A DNA stretch of 31,337 nt from CAXTSE01 sp035554115 (GCA_035554115.1 DATMIW010000061.1:1-31337), one strand, 5' to 3'. Positions 8,168 to 16,364 are shown, counted from the first letter of the stretch. Numbers and translations are program-made. Notes: generated from the letters alone by a model not told the origin.

Positions 8168-8183
8168 GTGACAATCGCGTAAC
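8168..8183. promoter_or_regulatory. GlnR-like box 1, nirD side
   Basis: GTGAC at 8168-8172, six bases, then GTAAC at 8179-8183. This matches the actinobacterial GlnR half-site pattern GTnAC-n6-GnAAC apart from one base in the second half. It is centred about 53 bp upstream of the predicted nirD start site, a position suited to activation. Confidence 0.55.
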
Positions 8184-8186
8184 GAA

Positions 8187-8214
8187 CACCTCACACCCCG
8201 GTTCCCCCGAGGTG
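8187..8214. promoter_or_regulatory. Inverted repeat between the two GlnR-like boxes
   Basis: CACCTC at 8187-8192 and GAGGTG at 8209-8214 are perfect inverted arms separated by 16 nt. The dyad centre lies within about 2 bp of the midpoint between the two GlnR-like boxes. It may bind a second regulator such as the NnaR-like protein encoded at the end of the nirB operon. The site is short and no known NnaR consensus was matched. Confidence 0.3.
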
Positions 8215-8222
8215 AGCACGCG

Positions 8223-8237
8223 GTCACAACTCGTTAC
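8223..8237. promoter_or_regulatory. GlnR-like box 2, nirB side
   Basis: GTCAC at 8223-8227, five bases, then GTTAC at 8233-8237. The half-sites look GlnR-like, but the spacer is one base shorter than the usual six. Its complement resembles box 1 read in the other direction. It is centred about 52 bp upstream of the predicted nirB start site, mirroring box 1 and nirD. Confidence 0.45.
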
Positions 8238-8269
8238 AGGGGCGCAACGGCGGCGAAATGCGCCCTCCT

Positions 8270-8275
8270 TAGGCT
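8270..8275 (+). promoter_or_regulatory. -10 box of the nirB operon
   Basis: TAGGCT lies 23 nt before the nirB ATG, leaving room for a short leader that contains the strong ribosome binding site AGGAGAG at 8284-8290. No convincing -35 is present, as expected for an activator-dependent promoter. Confidence 0.45.
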
Positions 8276-8298
8276 GACCGCACAGGAGAGGGGCACTG

Positions 8299-10899
8299 AT
8301 GGCCACCCACACCGCACAGCGTCGGGTTGTCGTCGTCGGCGGCGGCCCCGCGGCTCACCGCTTTACCGAGACACTTCTCGCCCGCGCCGAAGATGACGGG
8401 TTCGAGCTTCAGCTCACCGTGATCGGCGAAGAACCCCAGCTGCCCTACGACAGGGTGGCCCTCTCGCGTCGGCTGCTCGAAGCCGACGACCTGACCCTCG
8501 ACGGCACCGTGTGGCAGGCAGAGGGAGTCGAATACCGCTCCGGCGTGGCAGCAACGACAATCGATCCGGTCTCGCGCACCGTGAGCCTGGCCGACGGCGC
8601 CACCGTCGCCTACGACGAGCTGGTCTTGGCTACGGGGTCTGCGGCTGCTGTGCCGCCGATTGCAGGAGCCGAACACTGCCGCGTGTACCGAACGATCGCC
8701 GATGTCGACGGTCTCGTCGCCGAACTTCCCGAACTGATGGACCGCCTGGGTCGCCCCGTTAACGCCGTCGTGGTGGGCGGGGGCCTGCTCGGGCTTGAAG
8801 CCGCTGGGGGATTGAAGCGCCTCGGCAGTAACGTCACGGTCGTCAACGCCAGCGGATGGCTCATGTCCACCCAATTGGATGAAGGGGCCGGCCAGGCCCT
8901 TGGTCGCCTCATCACCGCGCAGGGCATCGCTCTCCAACTGGGCCATCGCCCCTCCGAGATCCTGACCGCCCCGTCGGGAGCGGTCGTGGGCGTGCGCCTC
9001 GATGACGACCGCGAAATCCACGCCGACCTCGTGGTCGTGGCAATCGGCATCACCCCTCGCGACGAGCTCGCCCGAGCCGCGGGTCTCGAGCTGGGGCCGC
9101 GAGGGGGTGTGGCGATCGATGACAGCTGCGCAACATCCTCGGCTGGCATCTGGGCGATCGGCGAGGTCGCGAGCATCGAGGGACGGTGCGTGGGGCTCGT
9201 CGCCCCCGCGAATGCAATGGCCGAAGTTGCCGCCGATCGGATCCTGGGCGGCACAGCCACCTTCCCCGGCGTCGACGACGCCACCAAGCTCAAACTCTCG
9301 GGCGTTGAAGTGGCGAGCTTCGGTGACGCGCATGCCACGACACCTCACTCCCTCGAAGTGGTCTATGCCGACCCGGCGCGGGGCCTGTACCAAAAGATCG
9401 TCGTCACCGACGATGCGACAACGCTGCTCGGCGGCATCTTCGTCGGAGACGCGGCACCCTATGCAACGCTGCGCCCGCTCCTGGGGCGAGAGCTCGGTGC
9501 AGAACCCAGCGCCTACCTTTCTGCGGGCGGCGAAGCCCCGGCCAGCCTCGAACTTCCGGATGACGCCCAGCTCTGCTCGTGCAACAACGTGTCGGTGGGC
9601 ACCGTCCGCAGCGCTGTGCGCGGCGATCACGGTGAGGCGTGCACCGAGCTCGGCGCGCTCAAATCGTGCACCCGCGCGGGCACGCAATGCGGTTCGTGCG
9701 TCCCGCTGGTCAAGAAGATTCTCGAAACCGAGCTGACCAAGGCCGGCGTCGAGGTGTCGCGCGCCCTGTGCGAACACTTTGAGCTCAGCCGCAGCGAACT
9801 TTTCGAGGCGGTCCGCATTCTCGGGCTGACCTCGTTCGAGCAGATTCTCGAGCGTTTCGGCCACGGCTATGGCTGCGACGTGTGCAAGCCGGCCGTGGCA
9901 TCGATCCTTGCCAGCCAGACTTCGGCCTACATTTTGGATGCCGGACGCGGCGCTCTGCAAGACACCAACGACCGCGCGCTCGCCAATATGCAACGCGACG
10001 GCACCTATTCGGTTGTGCCGCGCATCCCCGGTGGCGAAATCACCCCGCAGAAACTCAAGGTGATCGCGGAAGTCGCCGAAGACTTCGGGCTGTACACGAA
10101 AATCACCGGGGGCCAGCGCATCGATATGTTCGGGGCACGCCTCGAACAGCTCCCCGACATCTGGAAGATCCTCGTCGACGCCGGCTTCGAATCCGGTCAG
10201 GCCTATGGCAAGTCCCTTCGCACCGTGAAGTCGTGCGTCGGTTCCACCTGGTGCCGATTCGGTGTGCAGGATTCGGTGTCGATGGCGATCCGTCTCGAAT
10301 TGCGTTACCGCGGCCTGCGCGCCCCGCACAAGTTCAAGCTCGGGGTGTCGGGATGCGCACGCGAGTGCGCCGAGGCTCGCAGCAAAGACATCGGCGTCAT
10401 CGCAACGGATATGGGGTGGAACCTCTACGTCGGCGGCAATGGCGGGTACCAGCCCGCCCACGCCCAACTTCTTGCGCAGGACCTGGATGACGAGACGCTC
10501 ATCAGCTACATCGACCGCTATGTCATGTACTACATCCGCACCGCCGACCGGCTGCAGCGCACGGCGCGCTGGCAAGAGGAGTTGCCGGGTGGGCTCGAGC
10601 ATGTGCGCAATGTGGTGATCGACGACAGCCTGGGTATCGCCGCCGAGCTGGAAGCGGCGATGCTCCTTCATCTCGATAGCTACGAAGACGAGTGGGCCGC
10701 GACCCTCAAAGACCCTGAGCGCCTGCGCCGGTTCCGTTCTTTCGTCAACGCGCCGACCACTGCGGATCCGAGCCTTGTGCAGATTGTCGAACGTGACCAG
10801 TTGCGACCCGCCCGACCCGAGGAGCGCGAAGCGGTGCTCGTGGCCGGACCCCGGATCCCGCTCCGCGACACCGAGCCGGCAGGCGACGAGGCCCTGTAG
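8299..10899 (+). CDS. nirB: Nitrite reductase [NAD(P)H] large subunit NirB
   Basis: This 866-residue multidomain enzyme reduces nitrite to ammonium with six electrons from NAD(P)H. In order it has an FAD/NAD-binding half (VVVVGGGPAAHRF at residues 10-22, VVGGGLLGLEAAGGL about 155, WAIGEVAS about 290). A BFD-like [2Fe-2S] region follows (CSCNNVS about 425, CTRAGTQCGSC about 455-465), with a second Cys-containing helical segment ending GCDVCKPAV. Last comes the ferredoxin/sirohaem domain with NMQRDGTYSVVPR. The sirohaem/[4Fe-4S] ligands are Cys646, Cys652, Cys686 and Cys690. The length is about that of E. coli NirB. AGGAGAG precedes the ATG. It is transcribed away from nirD and overlaps cobA by one base. 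Confidence 0.97.
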   Translation: MATHTAQRRVVVVGGGPAAHRFTETLLARAEDDGFELQLTVIGEEPQLPYDRVALSRRLLEADDLTLDGTVWQAEGVEYRSGVAATTIDPVSRTVSLADGATVAYDELVLATGSAAAVPPIAGAEHCRVYRTIADVDGLVAELPELMDRLGRPVNAVVVGGGLLGLEAAGGLKRLGSNVTVVNASGWLMSTQLDEGAGQALGRLITAQGIALQLGHRPSEILTAPSGAVVGVRLDDDREIHADLVVVAIGITPRDELARAAGLELGPRGGVAIDDSCATSSAGIWAIGEVASIEGRCVGLVAPANAMAEVAADRILGGTATFPGVDDATKLKLSGVEVASFGDAHATTPHSLEVVYADPARGLYQKIVVTDDATTLLGGIFVGDAAPYATLRPLLGRELGAEPSAYLSAGGEAPASLELPDDAQLCSCNNVSVGTVRSAVRGDHGEACTELGALKSCTRAGTQCGSCVPLVKKILETELTKAGVEVSRALCEHFELSRSELFEAVRILGLTSFEQILERFGHGYGCDVCKPAVASILASQTSAYILDAGRGALQDTNDRALANMQRDGTYSVVPRIPGGEITPQKLKVIAEVAEDFGLYTKITGGQRIDMFGARLEQLPDIWKILVDAGFESGQAYGKSLRTVKSCVGSTWCRFGVQDSVSMAIRLELRYRGLRAPHKFKLGVSGCARECAEARSKDIGVIATDMGWNLYVGGNGGYQPAHAQLLAQDLDDETLISYIDRYVMYYIRTADRLQRTARWQEELPGGLEHVRNVVIDDSLGIAAELEAAMLLHLDSYEDEWAATLKDPERLRRFRSFVNAPTTADPSLVQIVERDQLRPARPEEREAVLVAGPRIPLRDTEPAGDEAL

Positions 10900-11951
10900 T
10901 GGAGCTCGACCTCGACCTCGAAGGACGGCGCGCACTGGTGATCGGGGGCGCTGCCGCCTCACGAACCGTGCTCGCCCGGCTCCGCCACGCCGGTGCAACC
11001 GCCACCCTGGTTGACCCGAAAGATGCCGAGCACCGGCAGGCCGACGCCTGGCACCTGATGCTGTCGTCGATCGATCTGGTGCTGGTGGTCGAACTTTCTT
11101 CCGAGGCCGAAACAACTCTCCGCTCCGCCGGTCACGGATTGCCCGTGTGGATTACGCGCGAAGCCCCCGCCGCGACCGCAGCGATCGGGCAGGTCACCCT
11201 GGTCGGCGGCGGGCCCGGTGACCCCGGGCTCCTGACCCTCGCCGGGCGATACGCACTCCGGGCGGCCGATGTTGTGTTCTTCGACCGACTCGCGCCGCAT
11301 GGCGGGCACAACGCCTGGGCTCCCGGTGCCGAATGGATCGACGTGGGCAAGTCGCCCGGGCACCATGCCGTACCGCAGCACGAAATCGAGCGGCTTCTCG
11401 TTGAGGCGGCGCTGGCCGGGCGCACAGTTGTGCGACTCAAAGGAGGCGACCCGTTCGTCTTCGGCCGCGGCAGCGAAGAGGTCGCCGCATGCCGGGCTGC
11501 GGGTGTGCCCGTCACCGTCATTTCAGGGGTCACGAGTGCCGTGGCCGTGCCGGCCGCCGCCGGCATTCCCGTTACCCACCGCGAACTCAGCCGGACCTTC
11601 ACCGTCGTGTCCGGGCACGCTCCCCTTGACGACGCGACAGCTCGGCATCTCGTTGGTGTTGGCGGAACACTCGTGGTGCTGATGGGCGTCAGTTCCCTCC
11701 CCCACCTCAGCGCGACACTTCAGCGCCAGGGAATGTCGGCCGACACACCGCTTGCGATCATCGAGCGGGGCATGACTCCGGATCAGCGCACAACTGTGAC
11801 AACCCTGAGCGATGCAACTGAAACGGCCGGCATGCTCGGCGTGCGCTCACCGGCGGTGATTGTTGTTGGAGAGGTCGTACGCTTGGGCTTCGATGCGGAC
11901 GCTGAAGCCACGACGAGCCTGTATGACGTTGCAATGATGGAGAGACCCTGA
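10899..11951 (+). CDS. cobA: Uroporphyrinogen-III C-methyltransferase with short N-terminal CysG-like NAD-binding remnant
   Basis: Residues 97-350 are a complete SUMT domain that methylates uroporphyrinogen III twice to precorrin-2, the branch point to sirohaem. The signatures are VGGGPGDPGLLTLAG, RLKGGDPFVFGRG and SGVTSAVAVPAAAGIPVTHR. Residues 1-90 begin with LEGRRALVIGGAAASRTVLARL, which looks like the Rossmann start of Met8p/CysG-N. However, only about 90 residues are present, roughly half the usual precorrin-2 dehydrogenase/ferrochelatase module, so that activity may be lost. The start is GTG at 10899, sharing its G with the nirB TAG stop. The gene provides precursor for the NirB sirohaem. 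It is followed by hemD with a 4-nt overlap. Confidence 0.93.
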   Translation: MELDLDLEGRRALVIGGAAASRTVLARLRHAGATATLVDPKDAEHRQADAWHLMLSSIDLVLVVELSSEAETTLRSAGHGLPVWITREAPAATAAIGQVTLVGGGPGDPGLLTLAGRYALRAADVVFFDRLAPHGGHNAWAPGAEWIDVGKSPGHHAVPQHEIERLLVEAALAGRTVVRLKGGDPFVFGRGSEEVAACRAAGVPVTVISGVTSAVAVPAAAGIPVTHRELSRTFTVVSGHAPLDDATARHLVGVGGTLVVLMGVSSLPHLSATLQRQGMSADTPLAIIERGMTPDQRTTVTTLSDATETAGMLGVRSPAVIVVGEVVRLGFDADAEATTSLYDVAMMERP

Positions 11952-13078
11952 CCACGCTTCCCCCCGACGGTATCGCGGGATTTCGCCCCGACCAGCTCGA
12001 GGGTTTCCGCATCGGCGTGACCTCCGACCGCCGCTCAGAAGATCTCATCGCCGCCTTTGATCGGCGGGGAGCCGAGGTTCTGCACGCCCCCGCGATCCGG
12101 ATCGCACCGGCGGCTGACGACTCCCGTTTGACATCCGAGACCGCCGCGATCATCGCTGCACAGCCCGACATTCTGCTGGCCACCACCTCCTATGGGATCC
12201 GGCGGTGGCTCGAATCGGCGGATGCGGACGGCGTGGGAACCGAGCTGATCACGACTCTTGCCCGTTCGCAGATCTTCGTACGGGGTCCGAAATCTCGGGG
12301 AGCTGTTCGCGCGGCAGGCCTCGAAGATGCCGGAATGAGCGATGAAGAAACCACGCGCTCGCTTGTCGATCTGGTGATCGGCCTCGGGGCGAAAGATCGT
12401 GTTGTGGCTGTCCAATTGCACGGCTTCACCGACCAAGAACAGCTCACGCGCCTCGTGGATGCGGGCGCGCAGGTGTTCACTGTCGCCCCCTATCGCTGGC
12501 AGATGCCCGAGGATTCGACGCGGGTATTGCGCCTCGTCGACGCGATCTGCGCAGGGTCGGTCGATGCGGTGACCTTCACGAGCGCCCCAGCCGTGGATGC
12601 CCTGTTTGCCGCCGCCGATCAGGTGGGCAAACTCGACGGCGTTCGTGATGCGCTCAGGACGACAGTTGTCGCCGCGGCGGTCGGCCCGGTGACGGCGGCA
12701 CCGCTCCGAGCGGTGGGGATCACCCCGTTGGTGCCCGAACGGTTCCGGATGGGCGCCCTCATCCGCCTGGTTTGCGAGCATCTGGAAACGGCGGGTCGCA
12801 TCCGCTTGGATACGCGCCACGGGCTTGTCGAGATCCGTGGACGACTTGTCAGCGTCGCCGGGCGGCAAGCGACTCTGGCGCCGAACTCGCTGCTCCTGTT
12901 CCGCGCGCTCGTCGCCGCGGGCGGCGGGGTCCTTCCGCGCGCGGAACTCGCCACCGTGCTGCCCGACACCCCAGATGACCACGCCGTCGACGTGGCGATC
13001 AGTCGCCTCCGTCGCTCCCTTCCGGTGGAAGGTCTCGTGGTCACCGTGGTCAAGCGGGGCTACCGCATCGACGTGTGA
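11948..13078 (+). CDS. nnaR: HemD-like protein with C-terminal winged-helix DNA-binding domain (NnaR-type nitrate regulator)
   Basis: The N-terminal about 250 residues resemble uroporphyrinogen-III synthase (FRIGVTSDRRSEDLIAAFDRRGA; VTFTSAPAVDALF; AAVGPVTAAPLRAVGI). The last about 95 residues are an OmpR-type winged helix (LPRAELATVLP, VDVAISRLRRSL, VVKRGYRIDV). This fusion matches NnaR, an actinobacterial co-regulator of nitrate/nitrite assimilation acting with GlnR. Its location behind nirB-cobA supports that role, though enzyme activity is also possible. The first in-frame ATG/GTG/TTG is GTG at 12017, inside the first beta strand. The CTG at 11948 overlaps the cobA TGA as CTGA, has GGAG 5 nt upstream, and restores the conserved N-terminus (376 residues in all). 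I therefore place the start there, with moderate confidence. Confidence 0.82.
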   Translation: MTTLPPDGIAGFRPDQLEGFRIGVTSDRRSEDLIAAFDRRGAEVLHAPAIRIAPAADDSRLTSETAAIIAAQPDILLATTSYGIRRWLESADADGVGTELITTLARSQIFVRGPKSRGAVRAAGLEDAGMSDEETTRSLVDLVIGLGAKDRVVAVQLHGFTDQEQLTRLVDAGAQVFTVAPYRWQMPEDSTRVLRLVDAICAGSVDAVTFTSAPAVDALFAAADQVGKLDGVRDALRTTVVAAAVGPVTAAPLRAVGITPLVPERFRMGALIRLVCEHLETAGRIRLDTRHGLVEIRGRLVSVAGRQATLAPNSLLLFRALVAAGGGVLPRAELATVLPDTPDDHAVDVAISRLRRSLPVEGLVVTVVKRGYRIDV

Positions 13079-13088
13079 CGACCGAGAT

Positions 13089-13108
13089 CGTTCACCCCAC
13101 GGTGAGCG
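13089..13108. terminator. Hairpin between converging nnaR and phosphoesterase genes
   Basis: CGTTCACC (13089-13096), a 4-nt loop and GGTGAGCG (13101-13108) pair at seven of eight positions. The hairpin begins 10 bp after the nnaR stop and includes the stop codon of the opposite gene. It is a plausible terminator for nnaR but has no T tract. Confidence 0.35.
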
Positions 13109-16100
13109 ACCCTGTCTGCACAGACTTTGCGTACTGGAATTCAACCTTCGCGTGGAACTCGTCGTCGGCCGCTGTGTAGCGCCCCTCGACTCCCGCGTCG
13201 ACGATGTTCCACGGCCGCTCGTTCGACATCGACCCCTCATCGCCCGAGTCGGCGAGGAACTGCTTGTAGTCATAGGGGTAGCTCGCGGTCGCGTCGAGGC
13301 GCACCGAGAAGGTGTCGGCGGCGATGGTGCCGGAGGCGAGATCCACCTGCAAGAGTCGCTGGAACCCGGTCGCCCGCTCCCCCGTGTGTGTGCGGAACTC
13401 CTGGTAATCGGCCAACAGCTCGACGACCGTGTGGCCCTCGATTCCGCCCGCATTCTCGGTTGTGATCTGTCCCAGACCGTGGAAGTGGCCGCTGAGCACC
13501 ATGACCACGTTGCGGTTGGGGGCTATCACCTGATCCCACAGCTGCTGTCCGCGCGAAACCCAGCGGCTGTTCGACGACCGCGTCGCCCCCACCTCGAGTG
13601 TTTTGGGCGACACGTGTTCGTGGGTCGAAAGCACAACGTTGTAGTCGGGATGCGCGGTCACGACTTTTTCCGCCCACGTCATATCGGCCTGGTCATAGGC
13701 GTACGGCAACGACAGCATGAGGAATTTCGCACCGGCCGCTTCAAACGTTGAGAAGTTGGCGCTGTTGTCGTCGGGGGCGATCGACCCGCCATACCAGGGC
13801 GCGTCGGCGTACCGCTGGGGGCTGAAAACGGTGTTGAAGAGCGAGTTGTCGACCCCGCGCTTGTTGTCGTGGTTTCCGGGCAGCACGCTGTTAGCCACAC
13901 CGGCGCTGTCGAGAATCCCCTGAATCGCCGACGCGCGCGCGTATTCACGCTCGGCTCGAGCGGGAGCCTGGTCGGCATCCACCCAGTTCTGCACCAGGTC
14001 ACCGGTGTGGGTAGCGAATTCGATCTTGCGATCGGGTGCGTTGTCAGCGATCCAACTGACCAATTGCGCATACACCTCGGGGTAGCTCTCGCTCAGGTAC
14101 TGCGTATCGGTGATGTGGGTGATCGCAAGATCGTAGGAGCCGGGATCGTCGAGCTTGCCGTCCGGGGCGGATGCGAGTGTCGCCTCCGTGCGCGGACCGT
14201 CCTGCACCAGCAGAACAACCTTCCCGTCGCGCGCCTCCCCCGCCTGCAGCGCCCCCTGCAGGGTGACTTCGCCGGTCGAGCCGGTCGAGGCCCCCGCATC
14301 CGCCAACCGCCACGCATCCCCGCCCCACACCGAGAGCTGAAGTTCATGGCGGGCGAGGGTGCTGCCGCTCCAGGTCACGATCGATCCCGCGTGCAGTGCG
14401 GCGGCATCCACAACAAGACGCTGATAGGGATGCGCGAACCCAGTCTCGCTGATGGGAGCGGGGGCCACCGGGTCGAGTTTCCGTTCGTCAGCGCCCTCGA
14501 GCGTCGTGAGCGCCCCCTCGGAGCTACCGCCCCACGCCTCGAGCACCGTCGCGGGCACGGCGTCGGCGGGCGCCGTCGGGGCCGCCTTCACCGACGCCAC
14601 CGGCGCTGTAGAGGGGCCCTGCACTCCTGCGACCCGTGCCGTCGGGTCGACCCATGGTACGAGGTCGAGGGTGCCAGGCGTGGCCGGGCGTGCCACGAAG
14701 TCATCCGAGTCGTCGCCGGTGAACCGACTGCGCTGGTAGCTCTCCCCCCGCATCCGATCGACCTGATATGTCGCCAATGCGAAACCTTTGCTGCACGGGC
14801 TGGCCGCAATGTTGTCGACGTCCAGCTCATTTCGGGCATAGATACCGACGCTGTCGACGCGGCGGCCCGAAGCATCGGCCAGCCACACGCCCGTGCCATG
14901 GAAATCGAGGGCCGTGGAATAGCTCGCCTCCGCATCCGCAGCGGCCTCGGTGCCCGCACGCGCAGCCAGGAAGACCTCGCCCGCCGCGAGTTTCGTCCCC
15001 TTCGGCACGGTCACCTGCACGCTGCGAGCGCGCGTCCCGGCCGCGGTGCAGCGCCTCAGAGTCCACCCGCCGATGTCGACGGCCGTGTCGCCGTAGTTGC
15101 CCACCTCGATCCAGTTGCGGGGCGACTGCCCCGTGGGCATAGCCGAGCTCGGGGGGTCTGTGGCGATTTCGCTGATTGCCACGCCGGCCGCAGCCGGGTA
15201 ACTGAAGCTCTGGCGGAAGACGCTCGACTCCGTTGTCGCGTTGCGTTCGCCGGGGGTGCGGGGCGCGATGATCCACTTCGCCGCGTCCGTCGCGTCTTCA
15301 TCAGCGTTGGCCGCGTCTCCGCCTGCCGTAAGTTGCCAGGATTCATCGGCCACCGGATCCAGCACCGCGTCGAGTTTGCCCGCATCACCCTGGCAGGCGC
15401 TGTCTCCGTAGGCGCTCACGGCTACGCGATCGACGAGGGCTCCGGATGCCGTGCGCACGAGAGCCCCGAACTCACGATCATCCAGACCCGTGCGATAGTG
15501 CGCATCCGCCTTGCCGCGGAATCCAGGCCCGCCGGCCACCCAGCTCTCGCCCGCCTTCAGTTGCGTGCCGTCGGCAATCGTGACCTGCCGAGAGTTCGCA
15601 CGCAGCCGTCCGGATGCGGTGCAGCGATCCACAGTCCACCCGCCGATGTCGACGGTCCCCTGCCCGTCGTTCCGCAGTTCAACGAAATCGTCGTCGCCGC
15701 TGAGGCGTCCTCCGCCGCTCAACTCAGAGATGACAACGCCGGTGTCGACGGGTGCCTCGGGGGCTGTCGCATTGGGGGCGTCGATAGTTGACGGCGCGAC
15801 AACGAAATCGACGCGGGGGTCACCTGTCGCGGCAACACGCTGCCAACTCTCGTTGTGCGCAAAATCGAGAACATTCGGCAGGTTGCCACCGGGCGGAGTG
15901 CAGTCCCCCTGGGTGGGCCATGGCTTGTTGGGGTAGACGCCGACCCTGTCCACGAGTTCGTCCTGGGCATTCTCGAGATAGAGGCCGTACCCACCGAGGT
16001 CGAACGGCGCACTCATGTGCTGGGCTCCCGGCATCCCGATCTTGCTGACCGTGAGGATCTCGCCCACTTCGAGCACAATGCCGTCCAGGCTGCCCTCAAC

Positions 16101-16364
16101 GCGGCTGACATTGCTGCGCAGCGCCATCTCATTGCAGCGGAACACCTGCCATCCGGTCAGGTCGACCGCGGCTGTGCCCCAATTGCGCAATTCGAAGAAG
16201 GAATGCGAGTCAGAGCTGCTGTCGGCTCCCGCGACCTCGTTGATCAGTACACCGCTTTGCCCCCGGGGAGAGGCTGAATGTGCGGCGCCTGGCGGCGTCA
16301 CCACAACTCCCACAGCAGACGCAATAACCAGGAGGATCAGGGCAACAAGCGGAGGCCTTTGCAC
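13092..16364 (-). CDS. Large secreted lamin-tail domain protein with C-terminal calcineurin-like metallophosphoesterase
   Basis: This 1090-residue exported protein starts with a signal peptide (hydrophobic ALILLVIASAVGVVV, then Ala-rich) ending near residue 31. Three lamin-tail-like beta-sandwich modules follow, at about 38-150, 208-320 and 393-510. Each opens with an INEVAG/ISELSG/ISEIAT strand and contains FFELRNWG-, FVELRNDG- or WIEVGNYG-type segments and a GGWT strand. After an Ala/Pro-rich linker and a jelly-roll-like part comes a metallophosphoesterase (about 745-1010). Its metal-binding motifs are DTQY, HTGDLVQNW, LPGNHDNK, THEH and GHFHG. The substrate is unknown; extracellular nucleotide or phosphodiester cleavage is the family's usual role. 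The start is GTG at 16364; no good ribosome binding site was found. It faces nnaR and is not part of the nitrate operon. Confidence 0.88.
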   Translation of the reverse strand: MQRPPLVALILLVIASAVGVVVTPPGAAHSASPRGQSGVLINEVAGADSSSDSHSFFELRNWGTAAVDLTGWQVFRCNEMALRSNVSRVEGSLDGIVLEVGEILTVSKIGMPGAQHMSAPFDLGGYGLYLENAQDELVDRVGVYPNKPWPTQGDCTPPGGNLPNVLDFAHNESWQRVAATGDPRVDFVVAPSTIDAPNATAPEAPVDTGVVISELSGGGRLSGDDDFVELRNDGQGTVDIGGWTVDRCTASGRLRANSRQVTIADGTQLKAGESWVAGGPGFRGKADAHYRTGLDDREFGALVRTASGALVDRVAVSAYGDSACQGDAGKLDAVLDPVADESWQLTAGGDAANADEDATDAAKWIIAPRTPGERNATTESSVFRQSFSYPAAAGVAISEIATDPPSSAMPTGQSPRNWIEVGNYGDTAVDIGGWTLRRCTAAGTRARSVQVTVPKGTKLAAGEVFLAARAGTEAAADAEASYSTALDFHGTGVWLADASGRRVDSVGIYARNELDVDNIAASPCSKGFALATYQVDRMRGESYQRSRFTGDDSDDFVARPATPGTLDLVPWVDPTARVAGVQGPSTAPVASVKAAPTAPADAVPATVLEAWGGSSEGALTTLEGADERKLDPVAPAPISETGFAHPYQRLVVDAAALHAGSIVTWSGSTLARHELQLSVWGGDAWRLADAGASTGSTGEVTLQGALQAGEARDGKVVLLVQDGPRTEATLASAPDGKLDDPGSYDLAITHITDTQYLSESYPEVYAQLVSWIADNAPDRKIEFATHTGDLVQNWVDADQAPARAEREYARASAIQGILDSAGVANSVLPGNHDNKRGVDNSLFNTVFSPQRYADAPWYGGSIAPDDNSANFSTFEAAGAKFLMLSLPYAYDQADMTWAEKVVTAHPDYNVVLSTHEHVSPKTLEVGATRSSNSRWVSRGQQLWDQVIAPNRNVVMVLSGHFHGLGQITTENAGGIEGHTVVELLADYQEFRTHTGERATGFQRLLQVDLASGTIAADTFSVRLDATASYPYDYKQFLADSGDEGSMSNERPWNIVDAGVEGRYTAADDEFHAKVEFQYAKSVQTGSLTVG
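15061..15655. repeat. Internal duplication in the lamin-tail region (22-bp identical copies)
   Basis: The same 22 bases occur at 15061-15082 and 15634-15655, beginning gtccacccgccgatg, both preceded by gcggtgcagcg. They encode the VDIGGWT strand of the second and third lamin-tail modules. The identity at DNA level points to domain duplication followed by divergence or local gene conversion. Confidence 0.7.

Noticed and set aside
8269..11115. 948-residue open frame on the minus strand opposite nirB and cobA
   Set aside because: It is the antisense shadow of nirB, whose sirohaem and flavin motifs are unmistakable. It is rich in Arg, His and Gly without any domain; long antisense frames are common at this GC content.
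12822..12840. Partial match to the repeat in nnaR (gcttgtcgagatcc)
   Set aside because: It encodes a plausible stretch of the winged-helix region and has no paired arm nearby.
12035..13453. 472-residue minus-strand frame spanning the end of nnaR and of the phosphoesterase gene
   Set aside because: It runs antisense to the conserved winged-helix domain and in another frame of the phosphoesterase; no domain is visible.
13869..15791. 640-residue open frame on the plus strand opposite the phosphoesterase gene
   Set aside because: It overlaps a gene with clear lamin-tail and metallophosphoesterase motifs and has no recognisable domain or ribosome binding site.
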